The notes below the pieces were generated by a model that worked only from the letters and a program-made list of their open reading frames with translations, did not search any database and was not told the origin of the DNA. The position numbers were made by a program, and so were the translations under genes. This document shows positions 25,391 through 33,146 of a stretch of 64,000 nucleotides of DNA, one piece after another (within the stretch, counting starts at the first letter, position 1; each line of letters begins with the position of its first letter). The stretch is from the NCBI RefSeq assembly GCF_014947265.1, contig NZ_JADCNK010000004.1, positions 1-64,000 of the forward strand, given 5' to 3'. Origin of the DNA: Pedobacter sp014947265 (lineage in GTDB: Bacteria; Bacteroidota; Bacteroidia; Sphingobacteriales; Sphingobacteriaceae).

Positions 25391-26734
25391 ATGGAGTGGA
25401 AATATTTACTATCGAATAAAAGGTACGGACAGGAACAATATGGTGCCAGTACTGATCGTGCGCGTTCTGATTTCCAGCGTGATTATGACCGGTTAATTTT
25501 TTCATCTCCATTTAGAAGATTGCAGAACAAAACCCAGGTTTTCCCCTTGCCGGGAAGTGTTTTTGTTCACAATCGCCTTACGCATAGTTTGGAGGTGGCA
25601 AGTGTGGCCCGTTCAATGGCAAATATATTTTTAAAAAGTATAGAAGAACATCAGCCGCAACTCATTAAAGATGTTCCTTTAATTAATGAAGTTGGTAATA
25701 TTGTGGCTGCTGCTGCTTTAGCACACGATTTGGGTAACCCGGCTTTTGGCCATTCAGGAGAAGCAGCCATCTCGCGCTACTTTACCGATGGTGATGGTAA
25801 GGTTTACCAGAAAGAAATGAGCGAAACACAATGGCACGACTTGATTAATTTCGAAGGAAATGCCAATGCCATCCGCATTCTTACTCATCCGCTAAAGGGA
25901 AAAGGAAATGATGCCTATGCGCTTACTTATTCTACTTTGGCCTCTATAGCTAAATATCCATGTGCATCAATTGCTGGTAAACAAAAAGGCCTTTTGCACC
26001 GTAAAAAATACGGTTTCTTCCAGTCAGAAGAAGCGAGTTTTAAAAAGATTGCAGCCGAACTTCACCTGACGCAGGAAGATAATGAATACCTCATTTATAA
26101 ACGCCATCCTTTGGTTTACCTGGTAGAAGCTGCTGATGATATTTGTTACAGCATCATTGATCTGGAAGATGCACACCGTTTAAAAATCCTGTCGTACGAA
26201 GAGGTGAAAAACTACCTGTTACCTTTTGCCAATTCAACAACAATAGAAGAACGTTTAAAAAATGATTACGAAGACGATGATGCCAAAATTGGTCTGCTCC
26301 GTGCTAAAGCGATTAATACCTTGACAAACCAATGTGCATCCATATTTTTTAGAGAACAAGAAAAACTATTAAAGGGTGAACTTAACCATAGTTTAACCGA
26401 TTTACTACCCGAGCCCTACATTTCGGCCTGGAAAGCTGTTGAAAAAATCTCAGTAGAGCGCATATACAATTTCTCGTCGGTTATACAGAAAGAGGTGGCA
26501 GGTTACAAAATTATGGCTGGTTTATTAGAAGAGTTTGTTCCTGCACTTATTCATAATAATACACACTATTACAAAAAACTGGTTAAACTTATTCCTAAAC
26601 AGTATCATACCGATTTGACCGATATTTATTCTATTATACAGAGTGTACTGGACTTTGTTTCTGGAATGACAGACCTATACGCTGTAGATTTATACAGGAA
26701 TATTAAGGGAATATCTTTCCCGTCAGAAACCTAA
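25391..26734 (+). CDS. dgt: Deoxyguanosinetriphosphate triphosphohydrolase-like protein (dGTPase)
   Basis: 447 aa. The HD-domain metal ligands are visible: RLTHSLEVASVARSMA near residue 60 and AHDLGNPAFGHSGE near residue 115, plus a later Asp in VEAADDICYSIIDLED. The N-terminal SPFRRLQNKTQVFPL is characteristic. These enzymes split dNTPs into deoxynucleoside and triphosphate, controlling dNTP pools and sometimes defending against phage. An upstream TAACTTCG resembles the -7 box weakly. Confidence 0.93.
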   Translation: MEWKYLLSNKRYGQEQYGASTDRARSDFQRDYDRLIFSSPFRRLQNKTQVFPLPGSVFVHNRLTHSLEVASVARSMANIFLKSIEEHQPQLIKDVPLINEVGNIVAAAALAHDLGNPAFGHSGEAAISRYFTDGDGKVYQKEMSETQWHDLINFEGNANAIRILTHPLKGKGNDAYALTYSTLASIAKYPCASIAGKQKGLLHRKKYGFFQSEEASFKKIAAELHLTQEDNEYLIYKRHPLVYLVEAADDICYSIIDLEDAHRLKILSYEEVKNYLLPFANSTTIEERLKNDYEDDDAKIGLLRAKAINTLTNQCASIFFREQEKLLKGELNHSLTDLLPEPYISAWKAVEKISVERIYNFSSVIQKEVAGYKIMAGLLEEFVPALIHNNTHYYKKLVKLIPKQYHTDLTDIYSIIQSVLDFVSGMTDLYAVDLYRNIKGISFPSET

Positions 26735-26845
26735 GCTATGGCTTTTAGGTAAAATATTCCCGCATACAATTTTGTAAATTGAAGGAACTGGTATCTCGCT
26801 TCGGTCGGCTTATGTGGCCAAACGTCGCTACTATGTGTTTCAGTG

Positions 26846-26869
26846 GTGTCAGATGTTGCCATCTGACAC
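26846..26869. repeat. Palindrome GTGTCAGATG-TTGC-CATCTGACAC
   Basis: Perfect 10-bp arms around TTGC, in the gap between convergent genes; sister copies are at 9466-9487 and around 48329-48417. May serve as a bidirectional transcript end. Confidence 0.8.
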
Positions 26870-26954
26870 TCATTCAATTTGAACAATCTGGTCATTGTGC
26901 CAGATACAAGCAAATTTCTACGTGTTGATCTGCGCATCTGTGGCTAGATCTTTT

Positions 26955-27566
26955 TTATCTTCCCCGGCCATCATCCCATTTATTCCGTTCGTCCTGAAGC
27001 TCACGGGCAAGTTTCATTTCTTTATCTTTTGCCTTTACTTTATGCGCCTGAAATTCATCGGCTACTTCCTGATAAAGCGATGTTCTGTACTTTGCTTCGT
27101 GCCTTAATTTGCCAGATTGGAAAATAACAAAGGCCAAGCCTATACCTAACAGAATAATAATTGTCCACACAATAGTATTATAAGTGCCTTTATCAAAAGA
27201 AATTCCTAAAAACTTAATTTCGTTAACCGAAGCGGTAGCATTGGCCAGCGAACTCTCTTTTCCGGTTACTTCTCCTTTTAAACTCGAAATATTGCCTGCC
27301 TGTGCCTTAATTTCCTGCCTGGCTTCCTGCAATTGCTTGCGTTCCTTTTTCAGCGTATCGTTAACACTTTTCCATAAAGATGATAACCTTGAAGGATTGA
27401 TCAATCTTGCGCCATACAAACTTTTAGATTTTTTTAACATGAACTGATACTGTCCATTTAGAGATGGATCAGTATTCTTTGTCGTGTCTGGCTTAACTTG
27501 CCCAAACGCAACGTTTAAAAATAGCATAGCGCCTAAAAACAATAGGGTGTGTTTAATTTTCTGCAT
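26955..27566 (-). CDS. Exported coiled-coil protein with one membrane helix
   Basis: 203 aa. A signal peptide (HTLLFLGAMLFLNVAFGQ) is followed by a periplasmic helical/coiled-coil part (LKKERKQLQEARQEIKAQ), a transmembrane helix near residues 130-150 (NTIVWTIIILLGIGLAFVIF) and a highly charged C-terminus (KAKDKEMKLARELQDE). Similar Bacteroidetes proteins have, as I recall, been labelled tRNA (guanine-N1)-methyltransferase in databases, but nothing here resembles a methyltransferase. Function unknown. Confidence 0.8.
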   Translation of the reverse strand: MQKIKHTLLFLGAMLFLNVAFGQVKPDTTKNTDPSLNGQYQFMLKKSKSLYGARLINPSRLSSLWKSVNDTLKKERKQLQEARQEIKAQAGNISSLKGEVTGKESSLANATASVNEIKFLGISFDKGTYNTIVWTIIILLGIGLAFVIFQSGKLRHEAKYRTSLYQEVADEFQAHKVKAKDKEMKLARELQDERNKWDDGRGR

Positions 27567-27726
27567 AGTTTAAATATAGGTGTTTGAATGTAAAACTACA
27601 TTTTTATCTATTTCCCTGTTTAATATTTTTAGGTGAAGTTTAGGAACGATAGATCAAAATGTTTGTGTTTAACATGTTAAATAACAATTTTATCTAAGTT
27701 TTATTATAAAATTATTTGCGATAGGT

Positions 27727-27734
27727 TACATTTG
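27727..27734 (+). promoter_or_regulatory. TACATTTG -7 box 4 bases before an ATG
   Basis: TAnnTTTG consensus, then TTTC and the ATG at 27739. No TTG at the expected -33 spacing, so the upstream element is weak or absent. Confidence 0.5.
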
Positions 27735-27738
27735 TTTC

Positions 27739-28995
27739 ATGCAAATAGGAATTATTGGTTTAGGCGATATGGGCAAATTGTACGCTTTATCGTTTGTAAA
27801 TGCAGGTTATAAAGTATTTGGGGCAGATATGCCTTTACGTTTTGCAGATTTAAAGAATGAGCTGGAACCAAAAGGAATCGAAGTTTTAATTGATGGCCAT
27901 GAGGTAGCACGTAAATCTGACTTTATTATCTATTGCGTTGAGGCCGAAAAAATTGATGAAGTGGTAGCTGTTTTTGCACGCTCTACTAAATATGGTGCAA
28001 TTGTTTCGGGCCAAACATCGGTTAAACATCCGGAAATTGCTGCTTTTGAAAAATACCTTCCAAAAGATACACAGATTGTAACTTGCCATTCTTTGCATGG
28101 TCCTGCTTTTAGCCCTGAGGGGCAAACACTGGTGGTAGTGCGTCATCGTGCTACAGATGAGGTTTATGCACAGGCCCTTGAGATCTATAAATCTTTAAAA
28201 TCGAACATTATTGAAATGGACGATTACAGGGAACACGATCGTATTGTAGCCGATACACAGGCTGTAACGCACATGGGTTTTGAGAGCATGGGTTCTGCCT
28301 GGAAAAATGCTGGTTTCTTCCCATGGGATAATCCTGCCTATGCGGGTGGGATTGATAATGTAAAAATATTGACTACCCTGAGAATTTTTAGTTATAAATC
28401 TCACATTTATGCAGGTCTGGCCATTTTAAACCCTTATGCACAAAAACAGGTAAAATATTATGCCCAGGCAGAATCTGAACTGTTTAAGCTGATGATCTGT
28501 GAAAATGAAGCTGAGTTTAGGGAAAAGATCTATGCGGCCCGCGATTTTGTTTTTCATGAAAGTCGTTCGCTTTTACTGTTGGATGATAAGATCATGAAAG
28601 AATTCAGTCTATCGGATGCCAGCCATAAGCAAAAACCCAATTCACATTTAAGTTTGTTGAGTATGGTATATGCCTGGTATAAAATGGGTGTAAATCCTTA
28701 CGATAATCTGATCTGCCAAACGCCTCCTTTTAAATTGAGATTGGGTATTGCCGAATATCTTTTCAAGAACGAAGAAATGCTCGAAGAATCGATTCATACC
28801 GCCTTATATGATAAATCTATTCGTGGTGATGATTTGGAATTCCATACCGCCGTGCACGAATGGGCATCGATTATTGGTTATGGTGATTTAAAAGGGTACA
28901 AAGAACATTTCGAAGCTGCCAAATCATTTTTTGCCAACCGTTTAAATGATGGCAGGGATTTGAGTGCAGAAATGATTAAGCGATTAGGTAAGTAA
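27739..28995 (+). CDS. Prephenate dehydrogenase, Tyr1 (fungal-like) type
   Basis: 418 aa. An N-terminal Rossmann nucleotide-binding motif (IGIIGLGDMGKLYALSF) precedes the prephenate dehydrogenase helical domain: VTCHSLHGPAF, ADTQAVTHMGFESMGSAW and GGIDNVKILTTLRIFSYKSH. The latter two blocks resemble yeast Tyr1 (from memory) rather than short bacterial TyrA. It converts prephenate to 4-hydroxyphenylpyruvate for tyrosine synthesis. The next gene begins 9 bases after the stop and is probably co-transcribed. There are no other aromatic pathway genes nearby. Confidence 0.85.
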   Translation: MQIGIIGLGDMGKLYALSFVNAGYKVFGADMPLRFADLKNELEPKGIEVLIDGHEVARKSDFIIYCVEAEKIDEVVAVFARSTKYGAIVSGQTSVKHPEIAAFEKYLPKDTQIVTCHSLHGPAFSPEGQTLVVVRHRATDEVYAQALEIYKSLKSNIIEMDDYREHDRIVADTQAVTHMGFESMGSAWKNAGFFPWDNPAYAGGIDNVKILTTLRIFSYKSHIYAGLAILNPYAQKQVKYYAQAESELFKLMICENEAEFREKIYAARDFVFHESRSLLLLDDKIMKEFSLSDASHKQKPNSHLSLLSMVYAWYKMGVNPYDNLICQTPPFKLRLGIAEYLFKNEEMLEESIHTALYDKSIRGDDLEFHTAVHEWASIIGYGDLKGYKEHFEAAKSFFANRLNDGRDLSAEMIKRLGK

Positions 28996-29004
28996 CCACT
29001 GAGG

Positions 29005-29598
29005 ATGAAAACCATTTTAAATAAACCTGAGCTGGTTTCGCTGCTGGAGCGAGAACTAAAAGAGATAGAAATACTTTGTGATGAGTACGATAGCGGAAAC
29101 GAATCTGTTATCTATCCGATTGCAGAGCGAATCGTGGTGATTTTCCATAACTCCGATCAGGCAAAAGCATTGGTAAGTCAGCTTAAATTAAGTCATCTCG
29201 ATCTGTATTGCAGTTCTGAGATTTACAACTCCAAAAGTCTCACCAATTTTATCGGATTGTTAAAACTGACACATCGTGCTGAAAAGGGGTGGAGTTATTC
29301 GGCCAAATTAGATCGTTCTGCTTTAACAACCGTATCGCAAGAAAACTGGTGGAACAATAAAAAAGTGATTGTCGATTCGGATGGTTTGCCTTTTACCAGA
29401 GCTAAAATAATTAAATCGCTGGCTAATTCCGTTCCGATATCGCTAAACACTTCAGGTTGGACGGTTAAAGATGCTGAAGGCAACAAATCTACTATTTCTC
29501 CAATAGCCGAAACAGTAAGGCAAATTGCTTTTGAACTAATTGAAAGTTTTCGGGGTGTTGATTTGAATAAAGAAAGTAAGCTTTATTATAAATCTTAA
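29005..29598 (+). CDS. Hypothetical protein, 197 aa
   Basis: No family recognised. Mixed alpha/beta, no signal peptide or membrane helix. The N-terminal part is acidic (LERELKEIEILCDEY) and resembles a helical ligand-binding segment. The middle holds a conserved-looking W pair (QENWWNNKKVIVDSDGLPF). It starts 9 bases after the prephenate dehydrogenase gene, so it is likely in the same transcript, but no functional link can be read from the sequence. Confidence 0.7.
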   Translation: MKTILNKPELVSLLERELKEIEILCDEYDSGNESVIYPIAERIVVIFHNSDQAKALVSQLKLSHLDLYCSSEIYNSKSLTNFIGLLKLTHRAEKGWSYSAKLDRSALTTVSQENWWNNKKVIVDSDGLPFTRAKIIKSLANSVPISLNTSGWTVKDAEGNKSTISPIAETVRQIAFELIESFRGVDLNKESKLYYKS

Positions 29599-29677
29599 TT
29601 AAGTTCAACAAAAAATTGACAATAATACAATCTCAACAATCAAACAATTCTGCCTTTTATTTTTTAACTTTATTATT

Positions 29678-29884
29678 ATGATCACTTTAACTGTAAATAT
29701 CGACAATAAGAAATCAGAAAGAGCTGTTAAGGCTGTTTTAGATGCTTTAGGCTTAAATTATAATGTTGATAAGCCTCAAACCCTGGAGCAGTATAATGCC
29801 GATCTGGAAGAAGGGAATTCTGAAATAGAAAAGGGAAACTTTATTTCTGCTGATCAGTTGAAAGCCGAAGCCAGTAAATGGTAG
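29678..29884 (+). CDS. Antitoxin-like protein (DUF2683/RelB-like)
   Basis: 68 aa. An N-terminal beta-alpha segment (MITLTVNIDNKKSERAVKAV) is followed by an acidic, flexible C-terminal half (NADLEEGNSEIEKGNFISAD), the usual antitoxin architecture. It overlaps the downstream RelE/ParE-like gene through ATGGTAG. The pairing with the toxin is the main evidence. Confidence 0.8.
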   Translation: MITLTVNIDNKKSERAVKAVLDALGLNYNVDKPQTLEQYNADLEEGNSEIEKGNFISADQLKAEASKW

Positions 29885-30168
29885 TTGTTTGGAGTTATAG
29901 AGCAAGATTAGAACTAAAAAAGGTTTTTGATTACATTGCTTTAGACTCTTTAAAATATGCCATACTAGTGCGTGGTGAACTTATTGATTTAACAATTGCG
30001 CTTAGTGAAAATCCCGAGAAATATCCTTTGGATAAATATAAAATAAATAATGATGGCAGTTGGCGGGCCTTCGAAAAATATCGTTACCGCATATCATATA
30101 AAATTACTGCTAACCAAATCCGTATAGTCCGGTTACGTCATAGCAGTAAATCTCCTTTACATTATTAG
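29878..30168 (+). CDS. RelE/ParE-family toxin
   Basis: 96 aa. Family features: VWSYRARLELKKVFDYIA, a central Pro/Glu loop (LSENPEKYPLDKY) and the C-terminal FEKYRYRISYKITANQIRIVRLRHSSK with the Arg/His-rich strand of active members. The start overlaps the antitoxin stop (ATGGTAG at 29878-29884). Either gyrase poisoning (ParE) or mRNA cleavage (RelE) is possible; the terminal HSSKSPLHY does not decide. Confidence 0.85.
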   Translation: MVVVWSYRARLELKKVFDYIALDSLKYAILVRGELIDLTIALSENPEKYPLDKYKINNDGSWRAFEKYRYRISYKITANQIRIVRLRHSSKSPLHY

Positions 30169-30274
30169 CATCTCTTGTAAGCCTTCCATTTTTCCAACTC
30201 CATCTTACATCATCCATATAACATATAGACTTTATTTTATTCGCTTAATCTTTCGTTTCCCAAAAACAGTGCAT

Positions 30275-30282
30275 TATATTTG
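30275..30282 (+). promoter_or_regulatory. TATATTTG -7 box 5 bases before an ATG
   Basis: TAnnTTTG consensus followed by CCCGC and the ATG at 30288. There is no obvious TTG at -33; TTTC lies in that area. Confidence 0.5.
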
Positions 30283-30287
30283 CCCGC

Positions 30288-31121
30288 ATGTCGGTATTGC
30301 TGTTTACGATTATCGTTTTATTAGGTGCTTTTTTAGCCGGATTATTAGGTTCGCTAACCGGTTTAGGCGGAGGGGTAATTATTATTCCATTACTTACTTT
30401 AGCCCTGGGTGTAGATATTCATTATGCCATTGGTGCATCTATTGTTTCGGTAATTGCTACCTCTTCAGGCTCGGCTGCAGCTTATGTAAAAGAAGGGATT
30501 ACGAATATCCGGATCGGGATGTTTTTAGAGATCGCTACCACGATAGGGGCAGTTTGTGGAGCAATTGTAGCCGTTTACCTCAATGCCAATTACATTGCCA
30601 TTCTTTTTGGCTGTATCCTCATCTTTTCTGCCATCATGACTTTAAAGAAAAAGGTAGACCATAGCACTCTGGATGATACCGATAAATGGGCCAAATTTTT
30701 TAAACTGAACGGGTCGTTTCCCGATAAAGGCGTTGATCATCCTTATGCTGTAAAACATGTGCCTGGAGGTTTTTTAATGATGCTTTTTGCAGGAACATTA
30801 TCCGGATTACTGGGCATTGGAAGTGGAGCTTTAAAAGTAATCGCGATGGATAATATCATGCGTTTACCCTTTAAGGTATCAACCACCACCAGTAACTTTA
30901 TGATGGGTGTTACCGCTGCAGCAAGTGCGGTGGTGTACCTGCACCGGGGGCAGATTGATCCTGGTATTGCCATGCCAGTCTGTATCGGGGTTTTAACAGG
31001 CGCTTCTTTAGGCTCTAAAGTTTTATTAAAGGCAAAAACAGATAAACTGAAAATTGTATTTGCCGTAGTGGTTGCCTTTTTGGCCTTGCAGATGATTTAT
31101 AAAGGAATAAGCGGATTATAA
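30288..31121 (+). CDS. Sulfite exporter TauE/SafE family permease
   Basis: 277 aa with about eight hydrophobic segments. It carries the family-type glycine-rich segments GLLGSLTGLGGGVIIIPLLT and LSGLLGIGSGALKV in the two halves. Family knowledge: inner-membrane anion exporters for sulfite or organosulfonates. The downstream DUF1634 gene overlaps by one base (TAATG), which is a recurrent pairing in bacteria. The transported anion is not readable from sequence. Confidence 0.92.
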   Translation: MSVLLFTIIVLLGAFLAGLLGSLTGLGGGVIIIPLLTLALGVDIHYAIGASIVSVIATSSGSAAAYVKEGITNIRIGMFLEIATTIGAVCGAIVAVYLNANYIAILFGCILIFSAIMTLKKKVDHSTLDDTDKWAKFFKLNGSFPDKGVDHPYAVKHVPGGFLMMLFAGTLSGLLGIGSGALKVIAMDNIMRLPFKVSTTTSNFMMGVTAAASAVVYLHRGQIDPGIAMPVCIGVLTGASLGSKVLLKAKTDKLKIVFAVVVAFLALQMIYKGISGL

Positions 31122-31516
31122 TGGGTACAGGAAAAAAAGAAAATCTGAATGATAAAGATATCCAGGTAATTCTGGGGACACTTTTGCGTGCAGGCGTAAT
31201 CATTTCAATGAGCATTGTGTTAATCGGTGGCGCCATTTTCCTCATCCATAATAAAGGGGCTGTTACCAACTATAAAGTTTTTAAACCCGAGCTTAACAAT
31301 TTTTCTTCTATCGCTGCGATATTTAAAGGTGTATTAACCTTTCAGGGTGATGCCATTGTGCAGTTTGGTATCCTCATGCTTATTTTTACGCCGATTGCCC
31401 GCATTGTTTTCGCTATTTTTAGCTTTTTAATAGAGCGCGATTACCTTTACGTACTCATTGGGGTAATTATTTTAACCATCATAACCATCAGTTTAAATGG
31501 AGGGATAGCGCACTAA
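31121..31516 (+). CDS. DUF1634 membrane protein
   Basis: 131 aa, three hydrophobic segments (LLRAGVIISMSIVLIGGAIF, LMLIFTPIARIVFAIF, VLIGVIILTIITIS). It is translationally coupled to the TauE/SafE gene by a TAATG overlap; DUF1634 proteins commonly sit beside such permeases and may be accessory subunits. The exact function is unknown. Confidence 0.88.
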   Translation: MGTGKKENLNDKDIQVILGTLLRAGVIISMSIVLIGGAIFLIHNKGAVTNYKVFKPELNNFSSIAAIFKGVLTFQGDAIVQFGILMLIFTPIARIVFAIFSFLIERDYLYVLIGVIILTIITISLNGGIAH

Positions 31517-31606
31517 GTTTTCTGTTCCCATCTTTTTTTTAAAATCTCTTTAAAATATTTAGTTAAAGCACTAAAATTGTAATCAGAAATTTTTAATACA
31601 GATCCA

Positions 31607-32866
31607 ATGGCGAAATCAGGTAAAGTTGTTCAATTATTCCAAAAACCAGAGAATTTTATCAAAACCCGAGCCAGGGAATTGCAGTTGGGCAGCTGTTATA
31701 TCAATTTCGACTGGGAAGAATCCGGTATTGCAAGTGCGTTGGTAAGCCGGAAACATACCAATGGAAACGTTACTCTGGGCTTTTATCTCATTGATCTGAA
31801 ATGTTTGGGGATTAAGGATGCATTTTTTAAATTTAATGTAGGTGTAGACGAGATGTTCGACCTCGTAGACCAAATGAATGGGGTTGAGATCGAATATGAA
31901 AAAATACATAACATTATTTATGGTGCAGAAGCTTTTGCCAACGATTGTGGCTTCAAACCGCATAAAGAGTGGACAGTAACCCAATTTATATTAGCAGAAG
32001 ACGATGACAGTATCCCATTAATCGAAATCGAATTTGGCGAAGGTGGTGTGCCGGCCTTTTTTGTTGGCCCTTATGATAATCCTGCTAAAGTAAATCAGAT
32101 ACTGGCCACCTTAGATAAAAATGTTGGAGTGGGCAATTACCTGTTTTATAATGATGAAGATGAGTTTGAGGATGATGAAATTACTGAAGGTGGTGATGAG
32201 CAAAGTTTCAAGCAGGTATACCATACTTTTACCAGCGCCTACCGTGATAAATTTGAGGGCAGTAGCACAGTTACCTTAGATAAAGACCATATTGCCGAAA
32301 TTTGGGGCCAAAAAGTGGATTTGGGACTTTACAGCCTCAATGATGAACTGGATGATCGTATTATTGAATATGCCGAAGAATATGAGGCGATTTTTGAGGA
32401 CAAAAGCCTCGAAAGTATCAGTCAAATTCATGCTTTGCTGATCCAAAATCCTGATATGCCATTATTTTACGCAGAATTATTTTTGCAATATAAAATGATG
32501 GGACTTCATGGAAAGGCCGATGCCATGGCTAAAAAGGGGATGCAGCTTTTCCCTGATTTCTTATACTTAAGGTTTTATGTGGCCCATGCCGCAATGGTTG
32601 ATGGTGAATTGGAAAAGGGTTTAAAGTTATTGAATAAAAAGTATAACGTTGATGAAGCATTCCCACAGCGGACAGCATTTGCCGAAGGCGAGTTTATGCT
32701 TTTTTATGCTGCATTATGCCAATATTTTATGGCTAATGACAGTTTAATTGATGCCATCACCTGTAGCGATGCGCTGATTATTGAAGTTTATAAATACGCA
32801 TGTAGCGAAAATGCGATACTTGATCTTTTATCAGTGATAAAAGCCAAACTGGGAGAGGTATACTAA
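31607..32866 (+). CDS. Hypothetical protein with C-terminal TPR-like repeats
   Basis: 419 aa, cytoplasmic. The N-terminal ~190 residues form an alpha/beta domain with a conserved-looking pattern (ELQLGSCYINFDWEESGIA, VSRKHTNGNVTLGFYLIDL), ending in a very acidic linker (NDEDEFEDDEITEGGDEQ). The C-terminal ~200 residues are helical with TPR-like spacing (HALLIQNPDMPLFYAELF, GKADAMAKKGMQLFPDF). No named family recognised. Possibly a protein-interaction scaffold. Confidence 0.75.
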   Translation: MAKSGKVVQLFQKPENFIKTRARELQLGSCYINFDWEESGIASALVSRKHTNGNVTLGFYLIDLKCLGIKDAFFKFNVGVDEMFDLVDQMNGVEIEYEKIHNIIYGAEAFANDCGFKPHKEWTVTQFILAEDDDSIPLIEIEFGEGGVPAFFVGPYDNPAKVNQILATLDKNVGVGNYLFYNDEDEFEDDEITEGGDEQSFKQVYHTFTSAYRDKFEGSSTVTLDKDHIAEIWGQKVDLGLYSLNDELDDRIIEYAEEYEAIFEDKSLESISQIHALLIQNPDMPLFYAELFLQYKMMGLHGKADAMAKKGMQLFPDFLYLRFYVAHAAMVDGELEKGLKLLNKKYNVDEAFPQRTAFAEGEFMLFYAALCQYFMANDSLIDAITCSDALIIEVYKYACSENAILDLLSVIKAKLGEVY

Positions 32867-33038
32867 AAGGCAGGTGTTGATCAAATTAAAGCATTTTTTA
32901 AACCAGGGATATGATCTAAATTGCTTTCAGTCAAATATATAGCTATGGCTTTAAACGCTCCAATAGCCCATTAACCTCACTTTTCAGGTTAAATCCCATT
33001 ATATCAGCAATTTATTTGAAAAAATATTTGGCTAACTA

Positions 33039-33069
33039 TTTGAAAATTAATAATTCTTGCCTATCTTTG
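33039..33069 (+). promoter_or_regulatory. S10 operon promoter
   Basis: TTTG (33039-33042), 19 bases, TATCTTTG (33062-33069). The start region TTTGCCGTCC resembles that of the str promoter (TTTGCAGTCC). Confidence 0.75.
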
Positions 33070-33094
33070 CCGTCCCTTTCGGGGGATGTACAAC

Positions 33095-33128
33095 CACCTT
33101 GAACGAAGCCCTACTGCTTCGATGGGTG
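33095..33128 (+). promoter_or_regulatory. Leader hairpin upstream of rplC
   Basis: CACC (33095-33098)/GGTG (33125-33128) encloses CGAAG (33104-33108)/CTTCG (33117-33121). Such a leader could be the site of autogenous control, as with L4 in other bacteria; the ligand is not identifiable here. Confidence 0.4.
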
Positions 33129-33146
33129 TTAAAAAGAAAAGATAAA

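Larger units (their letters stand above)
32867..33146. other. Upstream region and leader of the S10 operon
   Basis: The gap holds the S10 promoter and a leader of about 78 bases with a hairpin (see below). An in-frame stretch from 33057 merely reads through the leader. Confidence 0.7.

Noticed and set aside
30269..30664. 131-codon frame overlapping the TauE/SafE gene
   Set aside because: It overlaps the permease in another frame and reads Cys/His/Arg/Tyr-rich translation typical of a shadow frame.
33057..33146. N-terminal extension of L3
   Set aside because: It would translate across the -7 box and leader; L3 proteins start MSGIIGKKVGM.
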